Shown: in pieces, positions 8,776 to 17,112 of the stretch
Position numbering within the stretch: the stretch's first letter is position 1
Layout of the letters: each line of letters starts with the position of its first letter
Source of the DNA: Candidatus Rhodoferax odensensis
GTDB lineage: Bacteria > Pseudomonadota > Gammaproteobacteria > Burkholderiales > Burkholderiaceae_C
Direction of reading: 5' to 3'
Length of the DNA: 64,000 nt
Assembly: GCA_016718405.1 (NCBI GenBank)
Contig: JADKDJ010000013.1
Location: 62,001-126,000, forward strand
Notes under the pieces: generated by a model
What the model saw: only the letters and a program-made list of their open reading frames with translations
Databases searched by the model: none
Told to the model about the DNA's origin: nothing
Program-made: the position numbers and the translations under genes

Positions 8776-9687
8776 GTGATTACCGACTTCAAGAACAAGA
8801 CCGCCGTGTTGACCGGCGCTGGCTCAGGCTTCGGCCTGGAATGCGCCCGCATCGGCGCCAGCCTGGGCATGAACCTGGTGCTGGCCGATGTCCAGCAGGA
8901 CGCCCTGGACCAGGCCGCAACCGAGATGCGAGCGGCCGGCGCCGAAGTATTGGCGGTCCGGCTCGACGTCTCCAAGGCCAGCGAAGTCGAATCCTTGGGA
9001 CAGGCCGTGCAGGCACGTTTTGGCGCACCGCACTTTGTTTTCAACAACGCCGGGGTCGGTTCTGGCGGTCTGATCTGGGAGAACACGCTGCAGGATTGGG
9101 AGTGGGTGCTGGGCGTCAACGTGATGGGCGTCGCGCATGGCGTACGGGTGTTCACGCCGATGATGCTCGAAGCCGCCCGCCGCGACCCCAGTTACCGGGG
9201 CCACATCGTCAACACCGCCAGCATGGCTGGCTTGCTCAACGCGCCCAACATGGGCGTCTACAACGTGAGCAAACACGCCGTGGTGGCCCTGAGCGAAACG
9301 CTGTACCAGGACTTGGCCCTGGTGACCGACCAGATCAGCGCCAGTGTGTTGTGCCCCTTCTTCGTGCCCACCGGCATCACCCAGAGTGCGCGCAACCGCC
9401 CACAGGACCTGAGCCAGAGCGACTGCAAGCCAACCAAGAGCCAGCTCATTGGCCAGGCCATGAGCGAAAAAGCAGTCAGTTCCGGCAAGGTCTCGGCGGC
9501 CGATGTGGCACGTCTGGTGTTCGACGCCATCACCGCCAAGCAGTTCTACATCTACAGCCACCCGCGGGCACTGGGCACGGTGCAGACCCGCCTGGAAGAC
9601 ATCATGCAAAGCCGCAACCCGAGCGACCCCTTCGCTGGCAAGCCGGAGATCGGGGCCGGATTGAAGGCGGCCTTGCGCGCGGACTGA
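8776..9687 (+). CDS. SDR family oxidoreductase
   Basis: This 303-residue short-chain dehydrogenase has TGAGSGFG (about residues 15-22), FNNAGVGSGG and the catalytic YNVSKHA, with TASMAGL carrying the serine. The C-terminal part after about 200 is longer than in compact SDRs and holds a Gln/Ser/Lys-rich loop, as in uncharacterised SDRs annotated near fatty-acid genes. The start is GTG with AGGGA 8 bases upstream. The substrate is unknown; the run of acyl-CoA and redox genes upstream suggests a lipid-derived alcohol or ketone. Confidence 0.88.
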   Translation: MITDFKNKTAVLTGAGSGFGLECARIGASLGMNLVLADVQQDALDQAATEMRAAGAEVLAVRLDVSKASEVESLGQAVQARFGAPHFVFNNAGVGSGGLIWENTLQDWEWVLGVNVMGVAHGVRVFTPMMLEAARRDPSYRGHIVNTASMAGLLNAPNMGVYNVSKHAVVALSETLYQDLALVTDQISASVLCPFFVPTGITQSARNRPQDLSQSDCKPTKSQLIGQAMSEKAVSSGKVSAADVARLVFDAITAKQFYIYSHPRALGTVQTRLEDIMQSRNPSDPFAGKPEIGAGLKAALRAD

Positions 9688-10174
9688 TGGGTCACTTAAT
9701 TGGCGACAGAATTTGGGTCAATCTGTCCGGCGTTCCCTCGATCCGGCCGAGCTTGGGGTAGCGCAGCCCGCCATCACGGTCTTGGGCATGCCGCCCCTTC
9801 AGGTGTTGTTACAAGGATCAAGCGTTAAGCCGCCGGAGGACTCAAAGTTGGCCACGTTTAGCGAGACCACGGTGATGCCGCGAGCGACCGCGGTATAGAC
9901 CGCCAGTACACGGCCCAGAAAGTCGGCAGAACATGACTGTCCAGGCAGGCCGGTAGCAATGCGCCTTGTGGTGGATCGCGGCAATGCATGGAGGCGTGGT
10001 TGTACGACGGATTGCCGCGCTGCTTTTTCCATGAAGAGGTTGTCGTTGAGAGCGAAGCAATCCCGGACTTCAAAAATGCGCGGATCGCCATGGCCAGCGG
10101 CCTCGCGATGCTAAAGCTGGTTCAACGTCAATATGCGGCGTCGGCCTGGATTCAGGCGGCTCAGAATGACAGCG
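9688..10174. other. Decayed intergenic stretch without an intact gene
   Basis: These 487 bases lie between the SDR gene and mltB. A VapC-like remnant lies on the minus strand at 9799-9960. On the minus strand at about 9690-9808 a short frame reads RYPKLGRIEGTPDRLTQILS, which looks protein-like but which I could not assign. A plus-strand frame at 9988-10227 runs into antisense mltB sequence and is not convincing. Overall it resembles debris of a formerly mobile or accessory segment. Confidence 0.5.
9799..9960 (-). pseudogene. VapC-like PIN-domain toxin remnant
   Basis: The translated piece contains ADFLGRVLAVYTAV followed directly by ARGITVVSLNVANFESSGG. The second part is the typical end of VapC PIN-domain ribonucleases (…HGLTVVTRNVxDFE…); the first resembles the middle GRVLPFD segment. 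The section that normally separates them, with conserved acidic residues, is missing, so an internal deletion is likely. There is no credible start and no VapB partner. It is therefore called an inactive relic of a toxin-antitoxin pair. Confidence 0.5.
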
Positions 10175-11267
10175 TCAGTTTGTTTCTTCCGCCAAGCCCC
10201 CCGCCACCGCCCGCCCCAGCTCAATAACGGCAAGAGCGTAGTAGCTGCTCCAGTTGTAGCGCGTGATGGCATAGAAGTTCTCGGTGCCGGCCACATAGCT
10301 GGGCGCGGCGGCGCCGTTTTGCAGTTCCACCAGGGCCAGCGGGCCCTGGGTGCCGCGCGCCGTCGGCGTCCAGCACGGCACCCTTGGCGGCGAAGCTGGC
10401 CACGCTGAAGGTGGGCAGGATGTCGGGGGCCAGCAGGGTGTCCAGGTCCAGCGTGGCGGCATCAAAGCTCACCGGGTAGTGGGTGGGCATGCCCGGTTGC
10501 CAGTTGAAGGCCTTGAAGTAGGCCGCCACCGAGCCAATCACGTCGGCCGGGCTGTTGAAGATGTCCACGCTGCCGTCGCCATCAAAGTCAACCGCGTACT
10601 TGACCCAGCTCGACGGCATGAATTGGGGCATACCCATGGCGCCGGCGTAGCTGCCCAGCAGGCTCTCGGGGGCCAGGCCGGCGCGCTGGCAGTGGCTGAG
10701 GTATTGCTCCAGCTCGCGTTTGAAAAAAGCCGCGCGTTCACTGGCGCGGGGGTGGGCGGCAGGGAAGTCAAACGCCAGCGTGCTCAGGGCGTCGATCACG
10801 CGCACCCGGCCGGTCTGTTGGCCGTAGATGGTTTCCACGCCGATGATGCCGACGATGATCTCGGCCGGCACGCCGTATTCCTTTTCGGCACGCGCCAGCG
10901 CCTCCTGGTTGGCCTGCCAGAACCTGACGCCGGCCTGGATACGAATAGGGTCAATGAAGCGGCTGCGGTACAGGCGCCAGTTCTTGGGCGTGCCGCTGGG
11001 TGGCGGCAGCACCAGCTTGGCCACGCTGGGCAGGTAGCGCGCCTGGCCGATGGCTTGGCGTACCCAGTCGCGGTCCAGATTGCGGCGCTCGGCGATGTCG
11101 TCGGCTTCGCGCATCACATCCAGGCGCGTGGCGTAGGCCGGCTCGTGCTTGGCCGGGGTGCCTTGGCGGGCGGCTTTGGTGGCTTTGGCGCGACGTGCCG
11201 ATTCGGCCAGGGCGGCCAAGGGGTATGCCACAGATGCTATCAATAGCGTAGCTAGAACGGCCCGCAT
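10175..11267 (-). pseudogene. mltB: Lytic murein transglycosylase, MltB/SLT_2 type, frameshifted
   Basis: From the ATG at 11267 the frame gives a signal peptide (MRAVLATLLIASVAYPLAALA) and an SLT_2 domain with the catalytic glutamate in GIIGVETIYGQQTGR and the conserved SYAGAMGMPQFMPSSW and DFDGDGSVDIF. Near 10360 it changes to nonsense (HPGPAGPGG…). The neighbouring frame then continues the family sequence (GTQGPLALVELQNG … ENFYAITRYNWSSYYALAVIELG) to a TGA at 10175. One lost base in a GC-rich run explains this. An intact enzyme would cleave peptidoglycan to 1,6-anhydro products in the periplasm. Either the gene is mutated or the assembly has a one-base error; only the last 60 or so residues are affected. 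Confidence 0.8.
11236..11252 (-). repeat. GCTAY-N7-ATAGC element, copy inside mltB signal-peptide codons
   Basis: On the minus strand this reads GCTAC-GCTATTG-ATAGC and is followed by ATCTG. It shares its pentamers and exact 7-base spacer with elements at 25255, 36850 and 50687. Here it encodes part of the hydrophobic core (ATLLIAS) of the signal peptide. Confidence 0.5.
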
Positions 11268-11332
11268 GACATGCCATGCACGGTTTGGGGTGGTGATACC
11301 GGGGTTGTGCGTTGGAGCGAAAGGCGCGGAGC

Positions 11333-13342
11333 TCACTTGGGCCAGTTGAGTTGTTTGAATTCGCGTTGCAGTGTAACGAGGCCGGCGTGCGCGCCGGCGC
11401 CCGGTGCGTAGCGCTGGGCTTCCAGGCGCAGCAACCAACGGTGGATGGCTTCAGCGTCGGGCTCGGTGACGGCGCGTGTTCTCAGCAGGGCCTGCGCAAG
11501 CTGTCGCGGCGGCGTGCTGGGGGTGGACGCCACGCCGGCCTTGACTAGGCGTTGGCTGGCGGCGTGCAGCAGGCGCAGCCACGGGTCCTGACGGCTGCGT
11601 TCCCACAGCGTCCAGGCCGCGCCGCACAGGCTGACCAGTATGACGATGCCGATCAAAAGGTAACTCAGGTCTTGCCAACTGGGCGACTCAAAGCCGATGT
11701 CGCGCAGCAGGTTGAGCTGCTTGCTCTGGGTGTAGTTCAGGATCCATTGGTTCCAGCCGTTGTTGACGGCGTCCCACATGGCGCGCAGGTTCACCGCCAT
11801 GGCCGGGCTGACGCTGTTCAGCGCCGAAGCCATCACGCCCTGCGGCGCCAGCAGTCGCTGGAACTGGCCCACGCGCCCCGGCGCCACCGCGCCAGTGGGA
11901 TCGACCCGGACCCAGCCCTGGTTCGAAAGCCACACCTCGGCCCAGGCGTGGGCATCGCTCTGGCGTACCACCCAGAAGTTGTCCACCGGGTTGCGCTCAC
12001 CGCCCTGGTAGCCGGTGACCACGCGAGCCGGGATGCCCAGGGCACGCATCAGGATGACGAAGCTCGACGCAATGTGTTCGCAAAAGCCCTCCTTGCGGTC
12101 AAACCAGAACTCATCGGCGGTGTGCTGACCATAGACACCGGGCTCCAGCGTGTAGGTGTAGCCGCCCGTGCGCAGCCGCTCCAGTACATGGCGCACCAGG
12201 GCGCTGGGAGGTGCGCCCAATAGCGCCGGGTCGCTGCGCAGCTGCGCGGCCAGAGCAACGGTGCGCGGGTTGGAGCCGCGCGGCAGGGCCACAAATTCCT
12301 GCAGTGATGGCGTCGCCTCCAGTGGACCATGGCGAAACGTGGGGTGGCTTTGTGCGCGGTAGCGCAGCAAGTCGGTCACCGGGCGATCCAGCAGCCACTG
12401 CAGGTCGCTGTTCATGTGGCTCTCGAAACCGGCCAGTTCGGGCTTTTGCCCGGTGGCCTCCAGCAGCATCAGCCAGGGGCGGTTGCTGGGCTCCAGCGTG
12501 ACTTCGTAGCGCACGGGCGCTCCGAGCAACTGCAGATCGGCCCGAGCGCGCTGGCGCGGCATCAGGTTGGCGGTGGAGACGCGCCACTCACGGCCGTCAA
12601 AGGTCGACAACACCGGGCCGCGAAAGTAGAGCTCGGACTGGCGTGGGGCCGGGCCGTCAAAGCGCACGCGTAGCGCAATGCGATCGTCCAGCGCCAGGCT
12701 GGCAATGGTGCCGACCTGCATGCTGGCAGACAGGCCGCTGCGCCCGGCCATGGCGTCACTGGGAATGCCCCACAGCGGCGCCATGCGCGGAAACAGCAGG
12801 AACAACACCGCCATGATGGGCGCCCCCAGCAGCGCCATGCCGCCAGCGGTTTTGGCGGCCTGCAGCAGGGGCGGCTTGCCGACGGGCATGTGGGCATTGA
12901 CCAGCGCGGTCAGCAAGCCCAGCAAGGCCAGCAGCATGGCCGCTGCCGTCAACAGCGACTGCGAGAAGAAGAAGTTGGTGAGCATGGCAAAGAAGCTGAG
13001 GAAAAACACCACGAAGGCGTCGCGCCGGGCGCGCAGCTCCAGCGTCTTGAGCGCCAGCAGGGCCACGATCAGCGTGACGCCCGCGTCGCGTCCCAGCATG
13101 GTGCGGTGGCTCCACAGCGTGCCGGCCAGCGTCAACGCGGCCAAGGCCAGCAGCCACCAGCGCGAAGGCAGGGGCCGCCCGCGCCAGGCCAGCCAGGCGC
13201 GCCAGGCCAGCACCCCGGCGCTGAGCAGGCTGCACCACAGCGGCAGCCGTTCGAGCTGCGGCACGATCACCCAGGCAATCACCGCCAGCAGGAACAACGT
13301 GTCGCGGCCATCGCGGGGCAGATTGCGCAGGTGCTTGAGCAT
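11333..13342 (-). CDS. tgpA: TgpA-type membrane transglutaminase (DUF3488 and transglutaminase-like domain)
   Basis: This 669-residue protein begins with a cluster of membrane helices (about 1-190, DUF3488). A periplasmic transglutaminase-like domain follows, with the catalytic Cys in EGFCEHIASSF, His in DAHAWAEVW and Asp in RVDPTGA. A last membrane helix near 560 (SYLLIGIVILVSLCGAAW) precedes a cytoplasmic tail. The family, typified by Pseudomonas TgpA, is often next to a DUF58 and a MoxR gene, as here, and is proposed to act on cell-envelope proteins; the substrate is unknown. It follows DUF58 by 17 bases on the same strand, so it is the third gene of a MoxR-DUF58-TgpA operon. Confidence 0.92.
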   Translation of the reverse strand: MLKHLRNLPRDGRDTLFLLAVIAWVIVPQLERLPLWCSLLSAGVLAWRAWLAWRGRPLPSRWWLLALAALTLAGTLWSHRTMLGRDAGVTLIVALLALKTLELRARRDAFVVFFLSFFAMLTNFFFSQSLLTAAAMLLALLGLLTALVNAHMPVGKPPLLQAAKTAGGMALLGAPIMAVLFLLFPRMAPLWGIPSDAMAGRSGLSASMQVGTIASLALDDRIALRVRFDGPAPRQSELYFRGPVLSTFDGREWRVSTANLMPRQRARADLQLLGAPVRYEVTLEPSNRPWLMLLEATGQKPELAGFESHMNSDLQWLLDRPVTDLLRYRAQSHPTFRHGPLEATPSLQEFVALPRGSNPRTVALAAQLRSDPALLGAPPSALVRHVLERLRTGGYTYTLEPGVYGQHTADEFWFDRKEGFCEHIASSFVILMRALGIPARVVTGYQGGERNPVDNFWVVRQSDAHAWAEVWLSNQGWVRVDPTGAVAPGRVGQFQRLLAPQGVMASALNSVSPAMAVNLRAMWDAVNNGWNQWILNYTQSKQLNLLRDIGFESPSWQDLSYLLIGIVILVSLCGAAWTLWERSRQDPWLRLLHAASQRLVKAGVASTPSTPPRQLAQALLRTRAVTEPDAEAIHRWLLRLEAQRYAPGAGAHAGLVTLQREFKQLNWPK

Positions 13343-13359
13343 GGTGGTCCGGCCGGCTT

Positions 13360-14403
13360 TCAGCTCAGCGCCAGGGCTTCGAGGCAGCGCCGTTTGTGCG
13401 CTTCACCGTGGCTGGGTTTCAGTGTCAGCGCGGGCAGGCGCAGCCCATAGTCCAGCCCCAGCTTGTCGGCCTGCAGCACCCAGGCGCACAGGCGCGACAG
13501 CTGGTGTTCCAGTTGCGGGGTTCCGGTGCTGGCCAGGTCCAGCCACAGCTCCAGGCGCTGCATGGACTCGGCGTCGCGGCTGACCAGTTCGTCGGCCTTG
13601 GCGACCTTTTTCCAGACCACCAGCTTGAGTGGGTCGCCGCGGCGGTAGGCCCGCACACCGTCGTATTCGCCCGTGGCGTGGGGCACGCTGCTGGTGGCGT
13701 CGCCGGAGCGGGGCTCGCCAGCGGGCAGCGGCGGCGCAAAGGGCTCCGGGCTGGGGTACACCAGCACTTGTGCGGCCGGCCGCCAAACGGTCCAGACGCG
13801 AAACGTCCCCAGCGGGAAACGGGTCTCCGCCGTCAAGGTGGGCACGCGGTGCAGGCCACGGCGTTGCGGCATGAAGGCTACGTGCACGGTGGCGCTGCCT
13901 CGCGCGGGCACATCGGTCCAGCTCCAGTGCTCCGAGCCCAGCACGGCCAGCCCGATGCCGTAGCGCACAGTGTCGCGCTCACTGTGCAGATTGACCGCGA
14001 TAACTGCGCTGGCGCCCACGAATTGGGGCTCCGGTGCTACCAAATGCATAGTGAGGCCGCGCAGTGTGGCGTGGCACACATGCATGCCCACGACGGCGCA
14101 GCCAGCCAGCAGAAAGGTCAGCAGGTAACCCAGATTGAGCTGGTAGTTGATGGCGCCCACCAGCAGCACGGCCAGCGTGGTGCCCAGCATCAGGCCGGGG
14201 CGGGTGGGCAGGATGTAGACGATGCGCTGGGTCAGGGTGAGGCTGTCCTGCAGCGGCAGGCGGGATTCCCACCACTGGCGAAACCGAGCCTGCACCAGTG
14301 TGACGGGATTCCAACTGCGGGCCGCGGTGGAACCGGCCGCAAAGGGCCAATGGGGGCGCCCCAAAGAGGGCGAGGCGCCAACAGCGCTGCGTGGGGGTGT
14401 CAT
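13360..14403 (-). CDS. DUF58 domain-containing protein
   Basis: This 347-residue protein has two membrane helices near residues 60-105 and a C-terminal DUF58 domain with the hallmark EYDGVRAYRRGDPLKLVVWKK. DUF58 proteins resemble von Willebrand A domains and pair with MoxR AAA+ ATPases in chaperone or assembly roles. The gene starts on the base where the MoxR stop ends (ATG/TAA share one base) and is followed by TgpA 17 bases later, so the three products are probably made and used together. The function of the trio is not defined in most bacteria. Confidence 0.9.
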   Translation of the reverse strand: MTPPRSAVGASPSLGRPHWPFAAGSTAARSWNPVTLVQARFRQWWESRLPLQDSLTLTQRIVYILPTRPGLMLGTTLAVLLVGAINYQLNLGYLLTFLLAGCAVVGMHVCHATLRGLTMHLVAPEPQFVGASAVIAVNLHSERDTVRYGIGLAVLGSEHWSWTDVPARGSATVHVAFMPQRRGLHRVPTLTAETRFPLGTFRVWTVWRPAAQVLVYPSPEPFAPPLPAGEPRSGDATSSVPHATGEYDGVRAYRRGDPLKLVVWKKVAKADELVSRDAESMQRLELWLDLASTGTPQLEHQLSRLCAWVLQADKLGLDYGLRLPALTLKPSHGEAHKRRCLEALALS

Positions 14404-15323
14404 TACGGCAGCGGCACGGCGTCGAGCATGGCGCGCACCTGCTCGACCGAGCCGCGGCCGGCGTCCCCGACCGGCACCATGCGGTGCGCCACGGTTTGCG
14501 GCAGGATCGCTTGCACATCGTCGGGGGCGACGTAGTTGCGACCGTTGAGCAGCGCTTGGGCCTTGGCGGCGCGGATCACGGCAATACCCGCGCGCGGGCT
14601 CAGTCCCTGCAAAAACCAGCGGCCCGAGCGGGTGGCGGCGATAAGGTCCTGCACATAGGTCAGCAGTGTGTCGGCCGCGTGCACCGCCAGCACCTGCGCT
14701 TGCAAGCGCGCCAGTTCGGTCGCGTTCAGCATCGGCTGCAAGGCGCCCACCACGTCACGCCGGTCTTGGCCGGTCAGCAGTTCACGCTCGGCGGCACGGT
14801 CCGGGTAGCCCAGCGAGATGCGCATCAGGAAGCGATCGAGCTGAGACTCCGGCAGCGCATAGGTGCCCAGTTGGTCATGCGGGTTTTGTGTGGCGATCAC
14901 GAAGAAGGGCGAGGGCAGGGCACGGGTCTCGCCCTCGACGCTGACCTGCTTTTCTTCCATCGCTTCGAGCAGCGCGCTCTGTGTCTTGGGGCTGGCGCGG
15001 TTGATCTCGTCGGCCAGCAACACCTGGGCAAAGATCGGGCCAGGGTGGAACACAAAGGCCTCCTTGCCGCGCTCAAAGATCGACACACCCGACAGGTCAC
15101 TGGGCATCAGGTCGGAGGTAAATTGCACGCGCGAGAACTGCAGGCCAAAGGTGCGCGCCAGCGCGTGCGCCAGGGTGGTTTTGCCGACCCCTGGCACGTC
15201 TTCGATCAGCAGGTGTCCGCCGGCCAGCAGGCAGGCCACGCAGTCCTGGATTTGTAAGGGTTTGCCAACAATGACCGTGTTAAGCTGATCGAGGATTTCT
15301 TTGAGCTTGGTTTGTGCGTCCAT
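14403..15323 (-). CDS. MoxR-family AAA+ ATPase
   Basis: This 306-residue ATPase has Walker A in EDVPGVGKTTLAHALA, Walker B in LLADEINRASPKTQSALLEAMEE, sensor 1 at FFVIATQNP and the arginine-finger region ESQLDRFLMRISLGYP, all typical of MoxR. The C-terminal lid is SPRAGIAVIRAAKAQALLNGR. MoxR ATPases are thought to act as chaperones that insert or activate partner proteins. I chose the ATG at 15323, which gives the standard family start (MDAQTKLKEILDQLN); the frame continues far upstream but only as antisense to the deacetylase gene. Confidence 0.93.
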   Translation of the reverse strand: MDAQTKLKEILDQLNTVIVGKPLQIQDCVACLLAGGHLLIEDVPGVGKTTLAHALARTFGLQFSRVQFTSDLMPSDLSGVSIFERGKEAFVFHPGPIFAQVLLADEINRASPKTQSALLEAMEEKQVSVEGETRALPSPFFVIATQNPHDQLGTYALPESQLDRFLMRISLGYPDRAAERELLTGQDRRDVVGALQPMLNATELARLQAQVLAVHAADTLLTYVQDLIAATRSGRWFLQGLSPRAGIAVIRAAKAQALLNGRNYVAPDDVQAILPQTVAHRMVPVGDAGRGSVEQVRAMLDAVPLP

Positions 15324-15356
15324 GAATGTGACGTTACCTGAAAATATGAGAGACAG

Positions 15357-16319
15357 GTGCAGGCAGTGAACAAGACCGGATACTTCACCCACAAGGATTG
15401 TTGGAAACACGAAATGGGCCAAGGGCATCCCGAATGCCCGCAGCGGCTGGATGCCATCGAAGACCGCCTGCTGATCAGTGGCGTGGCCGATGCACTGGAC
15501 CGGCGTGAGGCCGAGATCGCACCCCTGAGCGACATTGAGCTGGCCCACGGGCGCATGTTCGTCGCCGGGCTGCGGGGCTTGAGTGATGTGCTCAAGGAAG
15601 AGATCGAGGCCGGCGGCCCGACCCACACGCAGGTGGACCCCGATACCGCCATGAACACCAGCACCTGGGGTGCTGCCTTGCGCGCCGCTGGGGCCGCGCT
15701 GGCTGCCACCGATGCGGTCATGGCCGGTGAGCTGGAAAACGCGTTTTGCGCCGTGCGTCCGCCCGGTCACCATGCCTGTCGCGACAAGGCGATGGGTTTT
15801 TGCTTCTTCAATAACGTGGCGATTGCCGCCAAGTACGCCCTGGAGCGCCATGGCCTCAAGCGCGTGGCGATTGTGGACTTCGATGTGCACCACGGCAACG
15901 GCACCGAGGACATCGTCGCTGGTGACCAGCGCATCCTGATGGTGAGTTTTTTCCAGCACCCGTTCTACCCCTACGGCGGCGCGCAGTCCAACGCCAGCAA
16001 CCTGGTCAACCTGCCGGTGCCGGCCTACACCAAGGGCCCGGCGGTGCGCGAGCTGATCGAGGCGTCCTGGATTCCACGGCTCGAAGAGTTTCGCCCGGAG
16101 ATGATCTTCATCAGTGCTGGATTCGATGCGCACCGGGAGGACGATCTGGGCCAGATGGGCCTGGTCGAGCAGGACTACGCGTGGATCACCGATCGCCTCA
16201 AAGACGTGGCGCGGCGTCACGCCAAGAAGCGCATCGTGTCCTGCCTGGAAGGGGGCTACAACCTGAGCGCGCTGGCGCGCAGCGTGGAAGCGCATATCCG
16301 GGTGCTGGCCGATGTCTGA
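15357..16319 (+). CDS. Histone deacetylase-like amidohydrolase (AcuC/AphA superfamily)
   Basis: This 320-residue zinc-dependent deacetylase carries PPGHHACRDKAMGFCFFNN (the catalytic His pair), the metal-binding DFDVHHGNGTED, and the second Asp ligand in ISAGFDAHREDDLGQM, with CLEGGYN near the end. Bacterial members deacetylate acetylpolyamines, acetoin-utilisation proteins or unknown amides. The start is GTG at 15357 or GTG at 15366; neither has a strong ribosome site. The stop overlaps the next gene by 8 bases, so translation is coupled. An acetylpolyamine role would fit the polyamine locus 38 kb away, but that is speculative. Confidence 0.9.
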   Translation: MQAVNKTGYFTHKDCWKHEMGQGHPECPQRLDAIEDRLLISGVADALDRREAEIAPLSDIELAHGRMFVAGLRGLSDVLKEEIEAGGPTHTQVDPDTAMNTSTWGAALRAAGAALAATDAVMAGELENAFCAVRPPGHHACRDKAMGFCFFNNVAIAAKYALERHGLKRVAIVDFDVHHGNGTEDIVAGDQRILMVSFFQHPFYPYGGAQSNASNLVNLPVPAYTKGPAVRELIEASWIPRLEEFRPEMIFISAGFDAHREDDLGQMGLVEQDYAWITDRLKDVARRHAKKRIVSCLEGGYNLSALARSVEAHIRVLADV

Positions 16320-17112
16320 CGCCGCCGCCACCGCCGCCACCACGGACATCCTGCTGCACACGCGCGATGCGCGAGGCGTGCACACCCTCACGCTCAACAC
16401 GCCCAAGGCCTTCAATGTCCTGAGTGAGGCCATGCTGGGCGCCTTGCAGACGGCCATCGACGCGGTGGCCGCCGACCCGATTGCGCGCGTGGTGGTGATC
16501 GCCGCCAATGGGCGCGCCTTTTGCGCCGGGCACAACCTCAAGGAAATGCGCGCGCACAGCGACCTGGCGTATTTCCAGAAGCTGTTTTCCGATTGCAGTC
16601 GTGTGATGCTGGGCCTGCAGAACCTGCCGGTGCCGGTGATTGCCCGCGTGCAGGGGCTGGCCACGGCGGCGGGTTGTCAGTTGGTGGCGCAGTGTGATAT
16701 GGCGGTGGCTGCGAGCACCGCCACCTTTGGTGTCAACGGCATCGACGCGGGCCTGTTCTGCGCCACACCCAGCGTGCCGCTGGTGCGCAACATCCTGCCC
16801 AAACAGGCGATGGAGATGCTGCTCACCGGTGAATTCATCAACGCCGCGCAGGCGATGGCGCGTGGCCTGGTGAACCGGGTCGCCGAGCCCGAGGCGCTGG
16901 ACGCTGAGTTGGGCAAACTGCTGGCGGCGATTCTGGCCCGCCCGCGCGAGGCCATGGCCCTGGGCAAGGCCTGCTTCTACCAGCAACGCGAAGTCGGCAT
17001 TGCCGCCGCCTACCAGCTTGCGGGCCAGACCATGGCCTGCAACATGGTGCACGAGGTGGCGCAAGAGGGCGTGCTGGCATTCATAGAAAAACGCAAACCG
17101 CACTGGTCCTGA
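16312..17112 (+). CDS. Enoyl-CoA hydratase/isomerase family protein (ECHDC3-like), atypical active site
   Basis: This 266-residue crotonase-fold protein has the oxyanion-hole motifs AANGRAFCAGHNLKEM and QGLATAAGCQLVAQCDMAVA. In classical hydratases two glutamates do the chemistry. Here the first position is Gln123 (GCQL rather than GCEL) and the second falls in FGVNGIDAG, where the usual FGxPE glutamate is Gly143. The resemblance is to ECHDC3-type proteins whose reaction is not established. It overlaps the deacetylase by 8 bases and the MscS gene by one base. A simple beta-oxidation hydratase role should not be assumed. Confidence 0.88.
   Translation: MSDAAATAATTDILLHTRDARGVHTLTLNTPKAFNVLSEAMLGALQTAIDAVAADPIARVVVIAANGRAFCAGHNLKEMRAHSDLAYFQKLFSDCSRVMLGLQNLPVPVIARVQGLATAAGCQLVAQCDMAVAASTATFGVNGIDAGLFCATPSVPLVRNILPKQAMEMLLTGEFINAAQAMARGLVNRVAEPEALDAELGKLLAAILARPREAMALGKACFYQQREVGIAAAYQLAGQTMACNMVHEVAQEGVLAFIEKRKPHWS

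Noticed and set aside
9988..10227. A plus-strand frame of 79 codons with a poly-Pro end
   Set aside because: The last part is antisense to the mltB C-terminus and the rest matches nothing I know; no ribosome site.
15324..16664. Long upstream extension of the MoxR frame on the minus strand
   Set aside because: It is antisense to the deacetylase and hydratase genes; the AAA+ family starts at the ATG at 15323.
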